Assembly: GCF_009745985.1 (NCBI RefSeq)
Contig: NZ_WFIX01000175.1
Coordinates: 186,001-250,000, forward strand
From: Microbacterium karelineae
GTDB taxonomy: Bacteria > Actinomycetota > Actinomycetes > Actinomycetales > Microbacteriaceae
Direction of reading: 5' to 3'
DNA length: 64,000 bases
The notes under the pieces are model-generated. The model searched no databases. It was not told the DNA's origin and was given only the letters and a program-made list of their open reading frames with translations. A program made the translations under genes and the position numbers. Shown one piece after another: positions 32,887 to 40,180 of this stretch; position 1 is the stretch's first letter; each line of letters starts with the position of its first letter.

Positions 32887-33801
32887 ATGCGAGGGGCAGA
32901 CTTCTTCGGTCCGTGGGAGGGCAGTCCGGTCACGTCTTGGGAGACAGCCCTGAGTGAGATCGAGTCGGTCCTCAGGCGGACAGGGACGAGGCGCACCGTC
33001 GGTTGGCGCGGACAGGTCGATGCTCGGTGGAGCCTCCACAGCGGGCTCTACAGGAGATTGCTCGACGCGCGATCGGAGTCACAGCCGGCACCAGAGGAAG
33101 ACGATCTCCTTCGGGCGGAGGAGAAGATCGCTCACTTCGTGCGGGGGAGCTGGCGTTTCGACCAAATGCCTTATCTGGAGTTGCTGGCGAACCTGCAACA
33201 CTTCAGAGGTCCGACACGGATGCTTGATGTCTCGCTCAGTCCGCTGGTTGCTCTCTGGTTCGCCGTCGAGGAGCAGCATGGTGAGCTTGACGGTGCGGAC
33301 GGGCGAGTCTTCGCGTTCGACGTCACGAATCGCCGCGTGCAATTGGACGAGAAATGGAGCACTTACGACATTCCTTGGCGTGAGTCAGGTACCAACACTC
33401 CGTGGTGTAGAGATCTGCCACTGCTGTGGAGGCCACCGTCCTATAACGAGCGCATCCCTGCTCAGCAGTCTGGCTTCTTGTTAGCCGGGGTGCCGAAGGT
33501 TTACGCCGGTGGGAACGCTCAGTATCGGAAGGCTCCCGGGACGTCGGGAGAGTTCTGGCGCATTGGCGAGGTACGGCGAGCCACCTCAGTCCCCACCAAG
33601 ATGGTCGATCGCTCCGGAAAAGCTTTGCAGCAAAGTGCCGAGCCCACTCTGACGATTCGAATCGCGGCAGAAGCGAAGGTGGAGATTCGTCGCCGCCTTG
33701 AACGGGACTACGGGTACAACCCCGCAACGATGTACCCCGATCTGTTCGGCATGGCCGCCGAAGTACGTCAAGCTGTCGACAGTGCCGCGCTCTTAGGATA
33801 G
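32887..33801 (+). CDS. FRG-domain protein (candidate defence gene)
   Basis: 304 residues. The FRG domain is seen from about residue 25 to 140: TVGWRGQVDARWSLHSGLYRR, ELLANLQHFRGPTRMLDVS and LSPLVALWFAVE (consecutive pieces of the family pattern with F-R-G, TR.LD and NPL-like core). FRG proteins are frequent in phage-defence islands, usually of unknown biochemistry. No membrane segment. It sits 41 bp after the island-borne methyltransferase end and directly before the decayed second copy, alone in its module. Codon use is AT-richer than in host genes. Confidence 0.85.
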   Translation: MRGADFFGPWEGSPVTSWETALSEIESVLRRTGTRRTVGWRGQVDARWSLHSGLYRRLLDARSESQPAPEEDDLLRAEEKIAHFVRGSWRFDQMPYLELLANLQHFRGPTRMLDVSLSPLVALWFAVEEQHGELDGADGRVFAFDVTNRRVQLDEKWSTYDIPWRESGTNTPWCRDLPLLWRPPSYNERIPAQQSGFLLAGVPKVYAGGNAQYRKAPGTSGEFWRIGEVRRATSVPTKMVDRSGKALQQSAEPTLTIRIAAEAKVEIRRRLERDYGYNPATMYPDLFGMAAEVRQAVDSAALLG

Positions 33802-33981
33802 ATCGATAGCCGGGGAATCGAGCTTGTGCTGGTGTTCGGGACCGAAGGACACGGGCTCGAGCCGTAGGTGGATAGGGTGCTCGATCGGCGATTCACAATC
33901 CCGATGGCTGACGGCGTCGATTCGATGAACGTCGCGGCGAACTCGGCTGTGGCCTTCTACGCGACGCGGTCGACGAGCTGA
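33802..33981 (+). pseudogene. Decayed second copy of a TrmH/SpoU 3' end
   Basis: One frame reads LVLVFGTEGHGLEP, then an in-frame TAG (33864-33866), then VDRVLDRRFTIPMADGVDSMNVA and ends FYATRSTS, matching motifs 2 and 3 of the methyltransferase. The part carrying motif 1 is absent. It starts right at the FRG stop and has no start codon. It resembles but is not identical to either the chimeric gene's end or the host end, so it comes from a third source, best explained as the 3' end once supplied by an earlier integration. Confidence 0.85.
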
Positions 33982-34005
33982 GGCGGGGTAAGGACGGATG
34001 GCACC

Positions 34006-34575
34006 GTGGATATGACACTTTTAACTCAGATCGTTATCGCCGTGGCGACGCTTTTCGCGTCGCTTGGCGGGTACTTGCTCGCTGGTCTGAACGAGCGACG
34101 GCGCGACGAGAGAACTCATCTCCGTGCGAGCGAGTCTCGGCGCTTCGAACGTGTTGCCGAGCTGGACAACGAGAGTCACGCGTTCCAGCGGGATACGCTC
34201 TTGTCGCTGCAGGACGCATTGCAGAAGATGGCTCGCCTGACAGGCAAAGCGATGCACTTCGATCACATGCAGGCGCGTGAGGGAAAGTACACCCAACTTC
34301 CCGAAGGCCTCAGCGAAGAGATGCTCGCCGCCGAAGTCGAGGTAAGTCGGCTGACGGCCAGGGTCCGTGATCCTCAGGTGCGTGCCGCGGTCAAAGACCT
34401 CACCGAGCTCTCGGCTCACCTTTCAACGCTTCCTACCGATCTGCAGGGACTCACCGGCCACAATCTGGAGTGCCGCGGCAACGCGAAGCTGCGTGAGTTC
34501 GGGGACCGGTATCGCGCCGTGGCCGAGGTCGTCGGGGAAGCGGTACGCCGTGAGATCGACTGGCGACCCTCGTAG
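34006..34575 (+). CDS. Unknown protein with N-terminal membrane helix and helical body
   Basis: 189 residues from a GTG with AAGGA 11 nt upstream. One membrane helix (about 4-27, TLLTQIVIAVATLFASLGGYLL), then a charged Arg/Glu-rich coil (29-60, NERRRDERTHLRASESRRFERV) and a mainly helical cytoplasmic part. No family recognised. The layout, a single anchor plus long helices, is seen in many accessory genes of defence loci, but nothing here shows function. First intact gene after the decayed methyltransferase end. Confidence 0.65.
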   Translation: MDMTLLTQIVIAVATLFASLGGYLLAGLNERRRDERTHLRASESRRFERVAELDNESHAFQRDTLLSLQDALQKMARLTGKAMHFDHMQAREGKYTQLPEGLSEEMLAAEVEVSRLTARVRDPQVRAAVKDLTELSAHLSTLPTDLQGLTGHNLECRGNAKLREFGDRYRAVAEVVGEAVRREIDWRPS

Positions 34576-34704
34576 GTGACAAGAGGCGGGATGTTGAGTC
34601 GGCTGGTTCGAACAGCGGCTCGCGGGACTGTTGGCGGTGGTCACCGAGGTCCAGGGCGCTGGGCGGGAGGTGCGCGGACACTGATCGATCGGGAGAATAG
34701 AGCG

Positions 34705-34923
34705 ATGGACAGCCGACTACTCCCCGAGCCCGACAGCGAGCTCGGCTGCTCCGAGCAACAGCTTGCCGGCATCCTCGGCGACCGCATGGCTGACTTCCGC
34801 GAGCACATGCTCATGAAGACCTACGCGATCGGAGAGAGCGGGCCCGTCTACTATCCGAGCGATGTGCATCGCTACGTCGAGCACATGCAGCCACCTCGGT
34901 CGGCTCCGCTGTCTCGTGGGTAG
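34705..34923 (+). CDS. Small unknown island protein
   Basis: 72 residues from an ATG with GGGAG about 10 nt ahead. Soluble and acidic at the N-terminus, with a LGCSEQQLAGILGD helix and AIGESGPVYYPSDVHRYVEHM. The phrase looks like a complete small domain rather than a fragment, but no family is recognised. A gap of 129 bp separates it from the preceding gene and 244 bp from the next, with no clear structure in either. Confidence 0.5.
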   Translation: MDSRLLPEPDSELGCSEQQLAGILGDRMADFREHMLMKTYAIGESGPVYYPSDVHRYVEHMQPPRSAPLSRG

Positions 34924-35167
34924 GTCGCGGCTCTGCTCTCGGCCCTTGATGAGTCTTCGTCCTGACCGGTCGGAGACCGACCGACGCACGGTTTCGTCTG
35001 AACTCTCGCAATCAGGAGTACTTCTTTGGCCACCCGCATGCGGACCCGGTCGATCCGCTCGGGATCCCTACCATGAGATCGGGCCGAACGCTCCCAATTC
35101 ACCGCGGTTTCCGTGAGGGCCGGCGGAGCACGGACTCCACATTCAACGCCGATCAGAAGGACCGAGG

Positions 35168-36376
35168 ATGAGTTCGAGCTACACATGGTTGCCCGACCAC
35201 CATCTCGGCGTGGCGGCGGAGCTCGCGCACGCCGACGAACTCATCGGAGAAGTCGCCAGCCTCCTCTTCGACTATCAGACGCAGCCGGAAGGGATCATCC
35301 AGCTGCGAGAGGTGCCGATGATCACCCACAGTCAGACTGTCGTGGTGAGCATGTCGCCGATACCGCGCAAGGTCGTCCTCCTGGTCGCCGACGCCCTGGT
35401 CGTCCTGCGGAACGCGATCGAGCACACCCTGTTCGCCGAGGTTGAGTACCGCGATGGCACGCTCGACGAGAAGGCGGCTAAGGTCGTCGAGATGCCGGCG
35501 GCGCAGACCTACGATGCGTTTGACGCATGGGTGAAGGGTCGCGCGAAGAACGGGCCGCCGGCCCTGCAGCGGGGTAGTGAGTTGATCAAGCGCATCGAGG
35601 GGCTCCAACCGTTCCAGCGGACGGTGGGCTCGCATGATCACCCGATGGCGCTGTTAGCGCTGCACACGAACCACTCGAAACACCGAGCGCCGGCGGTCAC
35701 GGCCGTCCGCCTCGCAGCGATTCATCGCGAGGACCGTACGCCGCCGTCGTTGACAGATGTCGAGCGCCGTCCGGAGGTGCCGTTGGAGGTCGGGGAGGTG
35801 ATCGCGGAGACCCCCAGAGGTCAGCACATTCCTGTCGCGCTCTTCCCGACCATCGGCATCAACCGGCCCGGAACTGAGCGCTGGCCGGTGCTGATGAAGG
35901 AGCTCGACGAAGTCGCCACGTGGGTACGGACTCAGGCAGTGCCGCGGCTGATCACCGGGATCGAACCGCCGGCACCGGCCTTGCCTGTTCGGTACGAGAT
36001 CTCGGTCGGCCATGACGACGAGCGCAGTGCGCTGTCTGCAGGGTCGACGGTGTCAGCAGCGCAGCTCCACAACGACCGTCTCGGGGCTGCGGCGGTGCGC
36101 CGGGACATGGTCGAGACCATCGGCAAGATGGACGATGCCCCGGGTACCGAGCAGATCGCGGCATGGCTGGAGAGCTTGTCGGACCAGGAGATGCTAGCTC
36201 GGATGCGACAGCTGAGACCCACAACCACCTACGAGCCGGAGATCGTGCTGAGCAACTTCGCCGTGCTCGAACAGATGCGCGACGATGCCCGTGTGTTCGA
36301 GCCTCCCGGTCGAGCAGGAGTAGATCCGCCAGCCTCAGGCGCGGTGCTCAGCCGCCAACGTCGTTTCCATCGATGA
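35168..36376 (+). CDS. Unknown 402-residue island protein
   Basis: Soluble, two-part protein. The N-terminal half contains SPIPRKVVLLVADALVVLRN, AIEHTLFAEVEYRD and a HTNHSKHRA stretch that could be a nucleotide or nucleic acid contact; the C-terminal half ends with Ala/Glu-rich helices (MDDAPGTEQIAAWLESLSDQEML). No known domain is recognised. It is the largest island gene and convergent with the PIN gene, overlapping its 3' end by 29 bp. Function unknown. Confidence 0.6.
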   Translation: MSSSYTWLPDHHLGVAAELAHADELIGEVASLLFDYQTQPEGIIQLREVPMITHSQTVVVSMSPIPRKVVLLVADALVVLRNAIEHTLFAEVEYRDGTLDEKAAKVVEMPAAQTYDAFDAWVKGRAKNGPPALQRGSELIKRIEGLQPFQRTVGSHDHPMALLALHTNHSKHRAPAVTAVRLAAIHREDRTPPSLTDVERRPEVPLEVGEVIAETPRGQHIPVALFPTIGINRPGTERWPVLMKELDEVATWVRTQAVPRLITGIEPPAPALPVRYEISVGHDDERSALSAGSTVSAAQLHNDRLGAAAVRRDMVETIGKMDDAPGTEQIAAWLESLSDQEMLARMRQLRPTTTYEPEIVLSNFAVLEQMRDDARVFEPPGRAGVDPPASGAVLSRQRRFHR

Positions 36377-36803
36377 GCACAGCGAACTCGGAGTTGCTGA
36401 GCACCGTCAGCCCGAACTCCTGAGCCTTGTCCCGAACAGCCTCGTCGGCGGTGACGACGACCCACTCGGGGCTTAGCAGTAATTGGTTATCGTGCTCCTG
36501 CCCTTCGAGCGCGCACGCCACGACCAACGGGTCGGCGTTGCCTCTGTTGGCATATAGGTCGACGAGCCTGGTGTCTCCGGACGGGACGGTCGCCATGATC
36601 TGCGAGAGCCAATGGAGCACTCGCGGTGTGGTCGGATGCACGTTGTCACGCAGCGCCGCGATGTCAGGAAACCCGGACGCCTCGTGCATGACCTCTTCGG
36701 GGGTCACCGCGTTCTCCAGGAAGAACTTGCCTGCTCGACGTTGCCTGCCGAGTTGGCTGAGAGCGTTGGTATCGATCACGAACCGCTGTCCGAAGCCGCT
36801 CAT
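36348..36803 (-). CDS. PIN-domain ribonuclease, likely toxin
   Basis: 151 residues, one PIN domain with all expected acids: D11 in FVIDTNALS, E41 in VMHEA, D91 in GNADPLVVACAL and D120 in VVTADEAVRD. PIN proteins of this kind cut tRNA or other RNA and are the toxins of VapBC-like pairs. Its ATG overlaps the stop of the upstream IrrE-like gene (4 bp), so the two are co-translated. PIN genes paired with ImmA/IrrE-type (COG2856) partners have been predicted as toxin-antitoxin systems, which fits here. Confidence 0.82.
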   Translation of the reverse strand: MSGFGQRFVIDTNALSQLGRQRRAGKFFLENAVTPEEVMHEASGFPDIAALRDNVHPTTPRVLHWLSQIMATVPSGDTRLVDLYANRGNADPLVVACALEGQEHDNQLLLSPEWVVVTADEAVRDKAQEFGLTVLSNSEFAVLIDGNDVGG

Positions 36804-37966
36804 TGGACAGCTCTCCGGAGGTCTTCGATCCGCGATGGCTTGAGGTGGTTCAAGCAGATGGATCGGCAGAACTCGCCCGCGGAGATGTCCCCGTTGTCGA
36901 GCGCGTGCAGCATCCGAACGGTGAGCTCCCTGCCGTTGTACTTGCGCACGGCGTTTTCGGGGTGGATCGGGCTGCGCGGTCCACCATTCGGACGGCTCTT
37001 GAACTCGCCGCGCAGCTGCTCCAGGTGGTTGCCGGCCGCTTCTGGGTCGATCATGCCCAGCCGCATCGCTCGCACCGTGACGGCACTCGCCGTCACCTTG
37101 AACTCGTCTGAGGCAGCCTTGATGGCATCTAGCGAGGTGAGTGCCAGCGCTCTCATCCGTTCGGCGGGCATGAGCATCGAGCCGGCAATGTCGTACTCGC
37201 GACCGGGGTCTGTCTCGGTGCTGCCTCCGTCCCACGTCATCGGGGCGAAGATGCGTCGCGCCACGAGCACTGTCATGAGCGCCAGGGTGAAGATGGTGCG
37301 GCCCACCGGCTCCTGGTCGTCCCCGTGGTCGCCACCAGCGAGGAAGATGTAGGGGACCTTGTTGTCCCGGACTGTCATCCCGCTGAACTTCACATGTGCC
37401 AGGCGCTGTGGCATGTAGTTCTGGACGCTGCGCGAGACCAGCACCTGGTTGGCCTCGAGGCGCTCGATCATCAGGTCGAGAGCTTTCTCCTTCGACCTGC
37501 ACGCACGCAGACGTTTGTGCGAGAGGTCGAGCGCCGACATGAGAGCGGCCGCATCGGTGTCGGCGGAAGCTGTGTCATCGCGGAGCAGGCCGATGATCGT
37601 GTTCGGCTGCAGCGACGAGTCATGCTTGCGAAGGAGCTGCTGCTTGCGGATGAGATCCTTCACGATGAGCTCGACATCGCGGAGCTCCACCTTGGCGCGC
37701 GAACCGATGGAGAACGTATCCCTGCTGACGCCCGCGAGGAGCTTGGTCGTCTTCTTCTCCACCTGCTCCCGTACCAGCGCGATCGGCGCGAAGAACAGCG
37801 TGTAGGGGATGTCGCCCTTCCGTGCGAGGTCTACCAGGTCGGAGAACTTGATGCTCCCCGTCTGCAGCGCGCGCTCGTAGCCCTTGTATGTGCCCGCCAC
37901 GGAGTTGTCGAGGAGCGTCGTGAACACCGCGTCGTCGATGGGGATCGTCGAGTGGCTGAGGAGCAC
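36800..37966 (-). CDS. ImmA/IrrE-like protein lacking the HExxH zinc motif
   Basis: 388 residues. The N-terminus (about 24-60, YKGYERALQTGSIKFSDLV then DIPYTLFFAP) looks like the degenerate Xre-type part of COG2856 proteins. The C-terminus has the IrrE scaffold FTLA.....L (226-234) and LMPAERMRAL (265-274), but where HELGH is expected the sequence is L230-M-T-V-L234, so zinc peptidase activity is very unlikely. It probably acts as antitoxin or regulator for the PIN gene it overlaps. The GTG start lies 20 nt from the nearest GGAGG; an in-frame stop just upstream limits alternatives. Confidence 0.72.
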   Translation of the reverse strand: MLLSHSTIPIDDAVFTTLLDNSVAGTYKGYERALQTGSIKFSDLVDLARKGDIPYTLFFAPIALVREQVEKKTTKLLAGVSRDTFSIGSRAKVELRDVELIVKDLIRKQQLLRKHDSSLQPNTIIGLLRDDTASADTDAAALMSALDLSHKRLRACRSKEKALDLMIERLEANQVLVSRSVQNYMPQRLAHVKFSGMTVRDNKVPYIFLAGGDHGDDQEPVGRTIFTLALMTVLVARRIFAPMTWDGGSTETDPGREYDIAGSMLMPAERMRALALTSLDAIKAASDEFKVTASAVTVRAMRLGMIDPEAAGNHLEQLRGEFKSRPNGGPRSPIHPENAVRKYNGRELTVRMLHALDNGDISAGEFCRSICLNHLKPSRIEDLRRAVQ

Positions 37967-37998
37967 ATTGATAGCGATCGCAGCTCACCTCCGCTGGG

Positions 37999-38574
37999 TC
38001 ACGATGATGCCTCTGTGGGTTTCTCGGCCTTTAGCACATTGTGCACCGTCCCGATTGAAACGCCGAACGACTGAGCGATGGCACGTAGCGTCTGCCCCTG
38101 GTCGCGCTGGTTGAAGATCGCGGCTCGCGTGGCACGATCTGCGACTCGCGGACGGCCCCCGACAGCTCCACCTTCGCAAGCTTCGTGCAGTCCGCGCTTG
38201 ATCCTGTCGCTCAGAATCGAGCGTCTGATCTCGGTGATGTCGCGTACCAGTTCGCGAATGTCCGTCAGCTCGTCGTAGTCACCCGCATCGGAGCCTTCGA
38301 GAACTCGGACCGCGACGCCGTGCTCGATCAGGTCGATCAGTACCTCCCAGCCATCGACCATGCTCTGCGCCAGATCTCTGATCCTCCTGACGATGAGTCG
38401 GTCGCCAGTCCTGAGAGGTTCCAGCGCGGCGAGAAGCTGCGGCCGGTTCTCGATCCGACGTCGGCGGGATGACTCCTCCTCGAAGACGCACGCGCAGATC
38501 GGATTCAGCACCTCGTGCTGCCGTTCCACGTCGCGAGCGTCTCCGGTGACTCGCACCAAGCCTATGAGAGCCAT
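37999..38574 (-). CDS. Resolvase-like protein with lost catalytic residues, probable regulator
   Basis: 191 residues, serine-recombinase fold (1-125) and C-terminal helix-turn-helix (about 140-185, ATRAAIFNQRDQGQTLRAI then FGVSIGTVHNVLK). Aligned to gamma-delta resolvase, the nucleophile S10 is T10 (LVRVTGD), R68 is D67 and R71 is Q70 (RIRDLAQS in place of LDRLGRS); R45 is kept. It should not recombine DNA. The intact DNA-binding end and position 32 bp upstream of the IrrE-like/PIN pair on the same strand suggest a repressor of that operon. An active variant chemistry using threonine is a remote alternative. Confidence 0.78.
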   Translation of the reverse strand: MALIGLVRVTGDARDVERQHEVLNPICACVFEEESSRRRRIENRPQLLAALEPLRTGDRLIVRRIRDLAQSMVDGWEVLIDLIEHGVAVRVLEGSDAGDYDELTDIRELVRDITEIRRSILSDRIKRGLHEACEGGAVGGRPRVADRATRAAIFNQRDQGQTLRAIAQSFGVSIGTVHNVLKAEKPTEASS

Positions 38575-38764
38575 CGTGCGCGGCTCAGGATCTGCCCTGC
38601 GGGACTCGACGCTGGCGGCGTCGACGAGATTTCGGCTCCCGAGGATCGCATACGTTTATTGAACACGATGCAGCGATCGCCATGCGTCGTCGCGTCGTGA
38701 TTCGCCTCCTGACCAGGAGAAGGAGCCTTGCATGAGGTGCCGCCACGGCGTCTCGCGCGTTGCG

Positions 38765-38792
38765 TCCAGAGCAGCGGACGTCTCCAGAGCAG
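38765..38792 (+). repeat. Direct repeats near the right end of the island
   Basis: TCCAGAGCAG occurs at 38765-38774 and 38783-38792, 18 bp start to start, just inside the right 8-bp repeat. The left tip carries the related inverted sequence TGCTCT (32366-32371). These may be arm sites for the recombinase that inserted the island. Confidence 0.45.
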
Positions 38793-38807
38793 ATCGCAAC
38801 ACCTCCC

Positions 38808-39269
38808 AACGTCGGCGCCGCGTTCCGCGGCGCGGCGGGCCTCGGGGCCGACGCCGTGCTCGTGACGCCGCGATGCGCGGATCCGCTCTATCGGCGCAGC
38901 GTGCGGGTGTCCATGGGCACCGTGTTCCAGGTGCCGTGGACGCGGCTCCCCGAGTGGCGCGCGGCTGCGGGCCCGACGGCGGGCGATCTGCTGCACGAAT
39001 CGGGATTCCATGTCGCCGCCATGGCGCTGTCCGAGGAGGCCGTCGGGCTCGACGCCTTCGCGGCCGCCCGCCCGGAGCGCGTCGCGTTCGTGATGGGATC
39101 CGAGGGGCCGGGACTCGACCGCCACGCGCTGGCGGCCGCCGACACGACCGTGATGATCCCCATGGCCGGGGGCGTCGACTCGCTCAACGTCGCGTCCGCG
39201 AGTGCGGTCGCGCTCTGGGCGCTCGCGCACCCGCCCGCGGCTCAGGCGCCGCTGTCGCCTCCGATGTAG
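38808..39269 (+). pseudogene. Displaced 3' end of the host TrmH/SpoU methyltransferase gene
   Basis: Begins at the right copy of AACGTCGG and reads NVGAAFRGAAGLGADAVLV, then motif 2 VMGSEGPGLDRHAL and motif 3 MIPMAGGVDSLNVA, ending at a normal stop. Composition is host-like (high GC). It has no start codon or ribosome site and is in phase with the host 5' part at 31967-32364; joined, the two give a 283-residue enzyme. The last 28 bp overlap the convergent SGNH hydrolase gene. Confidence 0.9.
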
Positions 39270-40072
39270 GGTCCCGCGTCGGGGCGCTTCGGCAGCACGC
39301 CGTCGCCCGACGACTGGTGCCGCAGGCGCCTCAGCACCCACGGCACGAGGTGCGTGCGCGCCCACACGAGGTCATCGCGCCGTGCGCCGCGCCACGTGCG
39401 CTCGGGGAGCGGATCCGGCCGCATCGGCTGCAGCTCGTTCGGCACATTCAGCGTGCGCAGCACCATGCGGGCGACCTCGTGGTGTCCGAGCGGGTTCAGA
39501 TGCAGCCGGTCCTCCGCCCAGAATCGCGGATCCTGCACCTCGCCGAGCGCCCACAGATCCGCGACGAGCGCATCGTGTCGCTCGGCGATCGCGCGCATGT
39601 TCTCGTTGTATATCGCGATCTTGCCGCGGAACGGGCGGAAGACGGGGTTCCAGCCGACGTCGAAGCCCGTGAAGACGACGACGGCCGCACCGCCCGAGGA
39701 CAGGCGGGCGACGCAGTCGTCGAACTGCACGGCGATCTCGTCGGGATCCGTCCCGGGGCGGATGACGTCGTTGCCGCCCGCGCAGATCGTGATGAGGTCG
39801 GGCGTCAGGGCGAGCGCCGGCTCGATCTGCTCGTGCTGGATCTGCCCGATGAGCTTCCCTCGCACAGCGAGATTCGCGTAGGCGAAGTCATCGACCTGCT
39901 GCGACAGCGCCTCCGCGAGCCGATCGGCCCAGCCCCGATTCCCGCCCGGCACGCCCGGCTCGGGGTCGCCGATGCCCTCCGTGAACGAGTCGCCGACCGA
40001 CACGAGACGTCGCCACGGATGCGGCCCCTCGTTCGGCGTCTCCGCGCCCCTGGCGTCCGTATCCGGCGTCAT
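39242..40072 (-). CDS. SGNH/GDSL-family hydrolase
   Basis: 276 residues from an ATG with GAAGGAG; a short upstream extension is possible but unsupported. Block I VSVGDSFTEGIGD with the catalytic serine, G in NLAVRGKL, N in GGNDVIRPG, and the D-x-x-H pair in DRLHLNPLGHHEV. No signal peptide, so it is probably a cytosolic esterase or lipase. The C-terminal 60 residues are Arg/Trp-rich (WRGARRDDLVWARTHLVPW). Converges on and overlaps the displaced methyltransferase end. Confidence 0.9.
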   Translation of the reverse strand: MTPDTDARGAETPNEGPHPWRRLVSVGDSFTEGIGDPEPGVPGGNRGWADRLAEALSQQVDDFAYANLAVRGKLIGQIQHEQIEPALALTPDLITICAGGNDVIRPGTDPDEIAVQFDDCVARLSSGGAAVVVFTGFDVGWNPVFRPFRGKIAIYNENMRAIAERHDALVADLWALGEVQDPRFWAEDRLHLNPLGHHEVARMVLRTLNVPNELQPMRPDPLPERTWRGARRDDLVWARTHLVPWVLRRLRHQSSGDGVLPKRPDAGPYIGGDSGA

Positions 40073-40180
40073 CGCCACTCCTTCGTCGACTCGATGCAAG
40101 CCCTCCCACGATACGACCGCGCGGCCACCTGAGAGGTCGCGAAAGATCCTTGTCGCAGGTCGGGTCTATCGTGGTTGCTC

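Larger units (their letters stand above)
32365..38815. mobile_element. Integrative island in a TrmH/SpoU methyltransferase gene (6.45 kb)
   Basis: The island splits the host gene at motif 1 and is bounded by the 8-bp repeat AACGTCGG. It brings a replacement 3' end (to 32845), so the host frame is completed, and internally carries a second, decayed 3' end (33802-33981), which suggests two integrations at one site. Cargo is an FRG-domain gene, three unknown genes, and a PIN / IrrE-like / resolvase-like set. GC and codon use are lower than in the flanks. The left tip has CTCT-AA-AGAG (32368-32377); the right tip has two TCCAGAGCAG copies. No recombinase with intact catalytic residues is present. 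Confidence 0.8.

Noticed and set aside
34924-35167. Coding sequence in the gap between island genes
   Set aside because: Short frames on both strands lack ribosome sites, consistent codon bias or recognisable motifs; I see nothing firm in this stretch.
37999-38574. Active resolvase/invertase able to mobilise the island
   Set aside because: The nucleophile serine and two catalytic arginines are replaced, so an annotation as functional recombinase is not supported.
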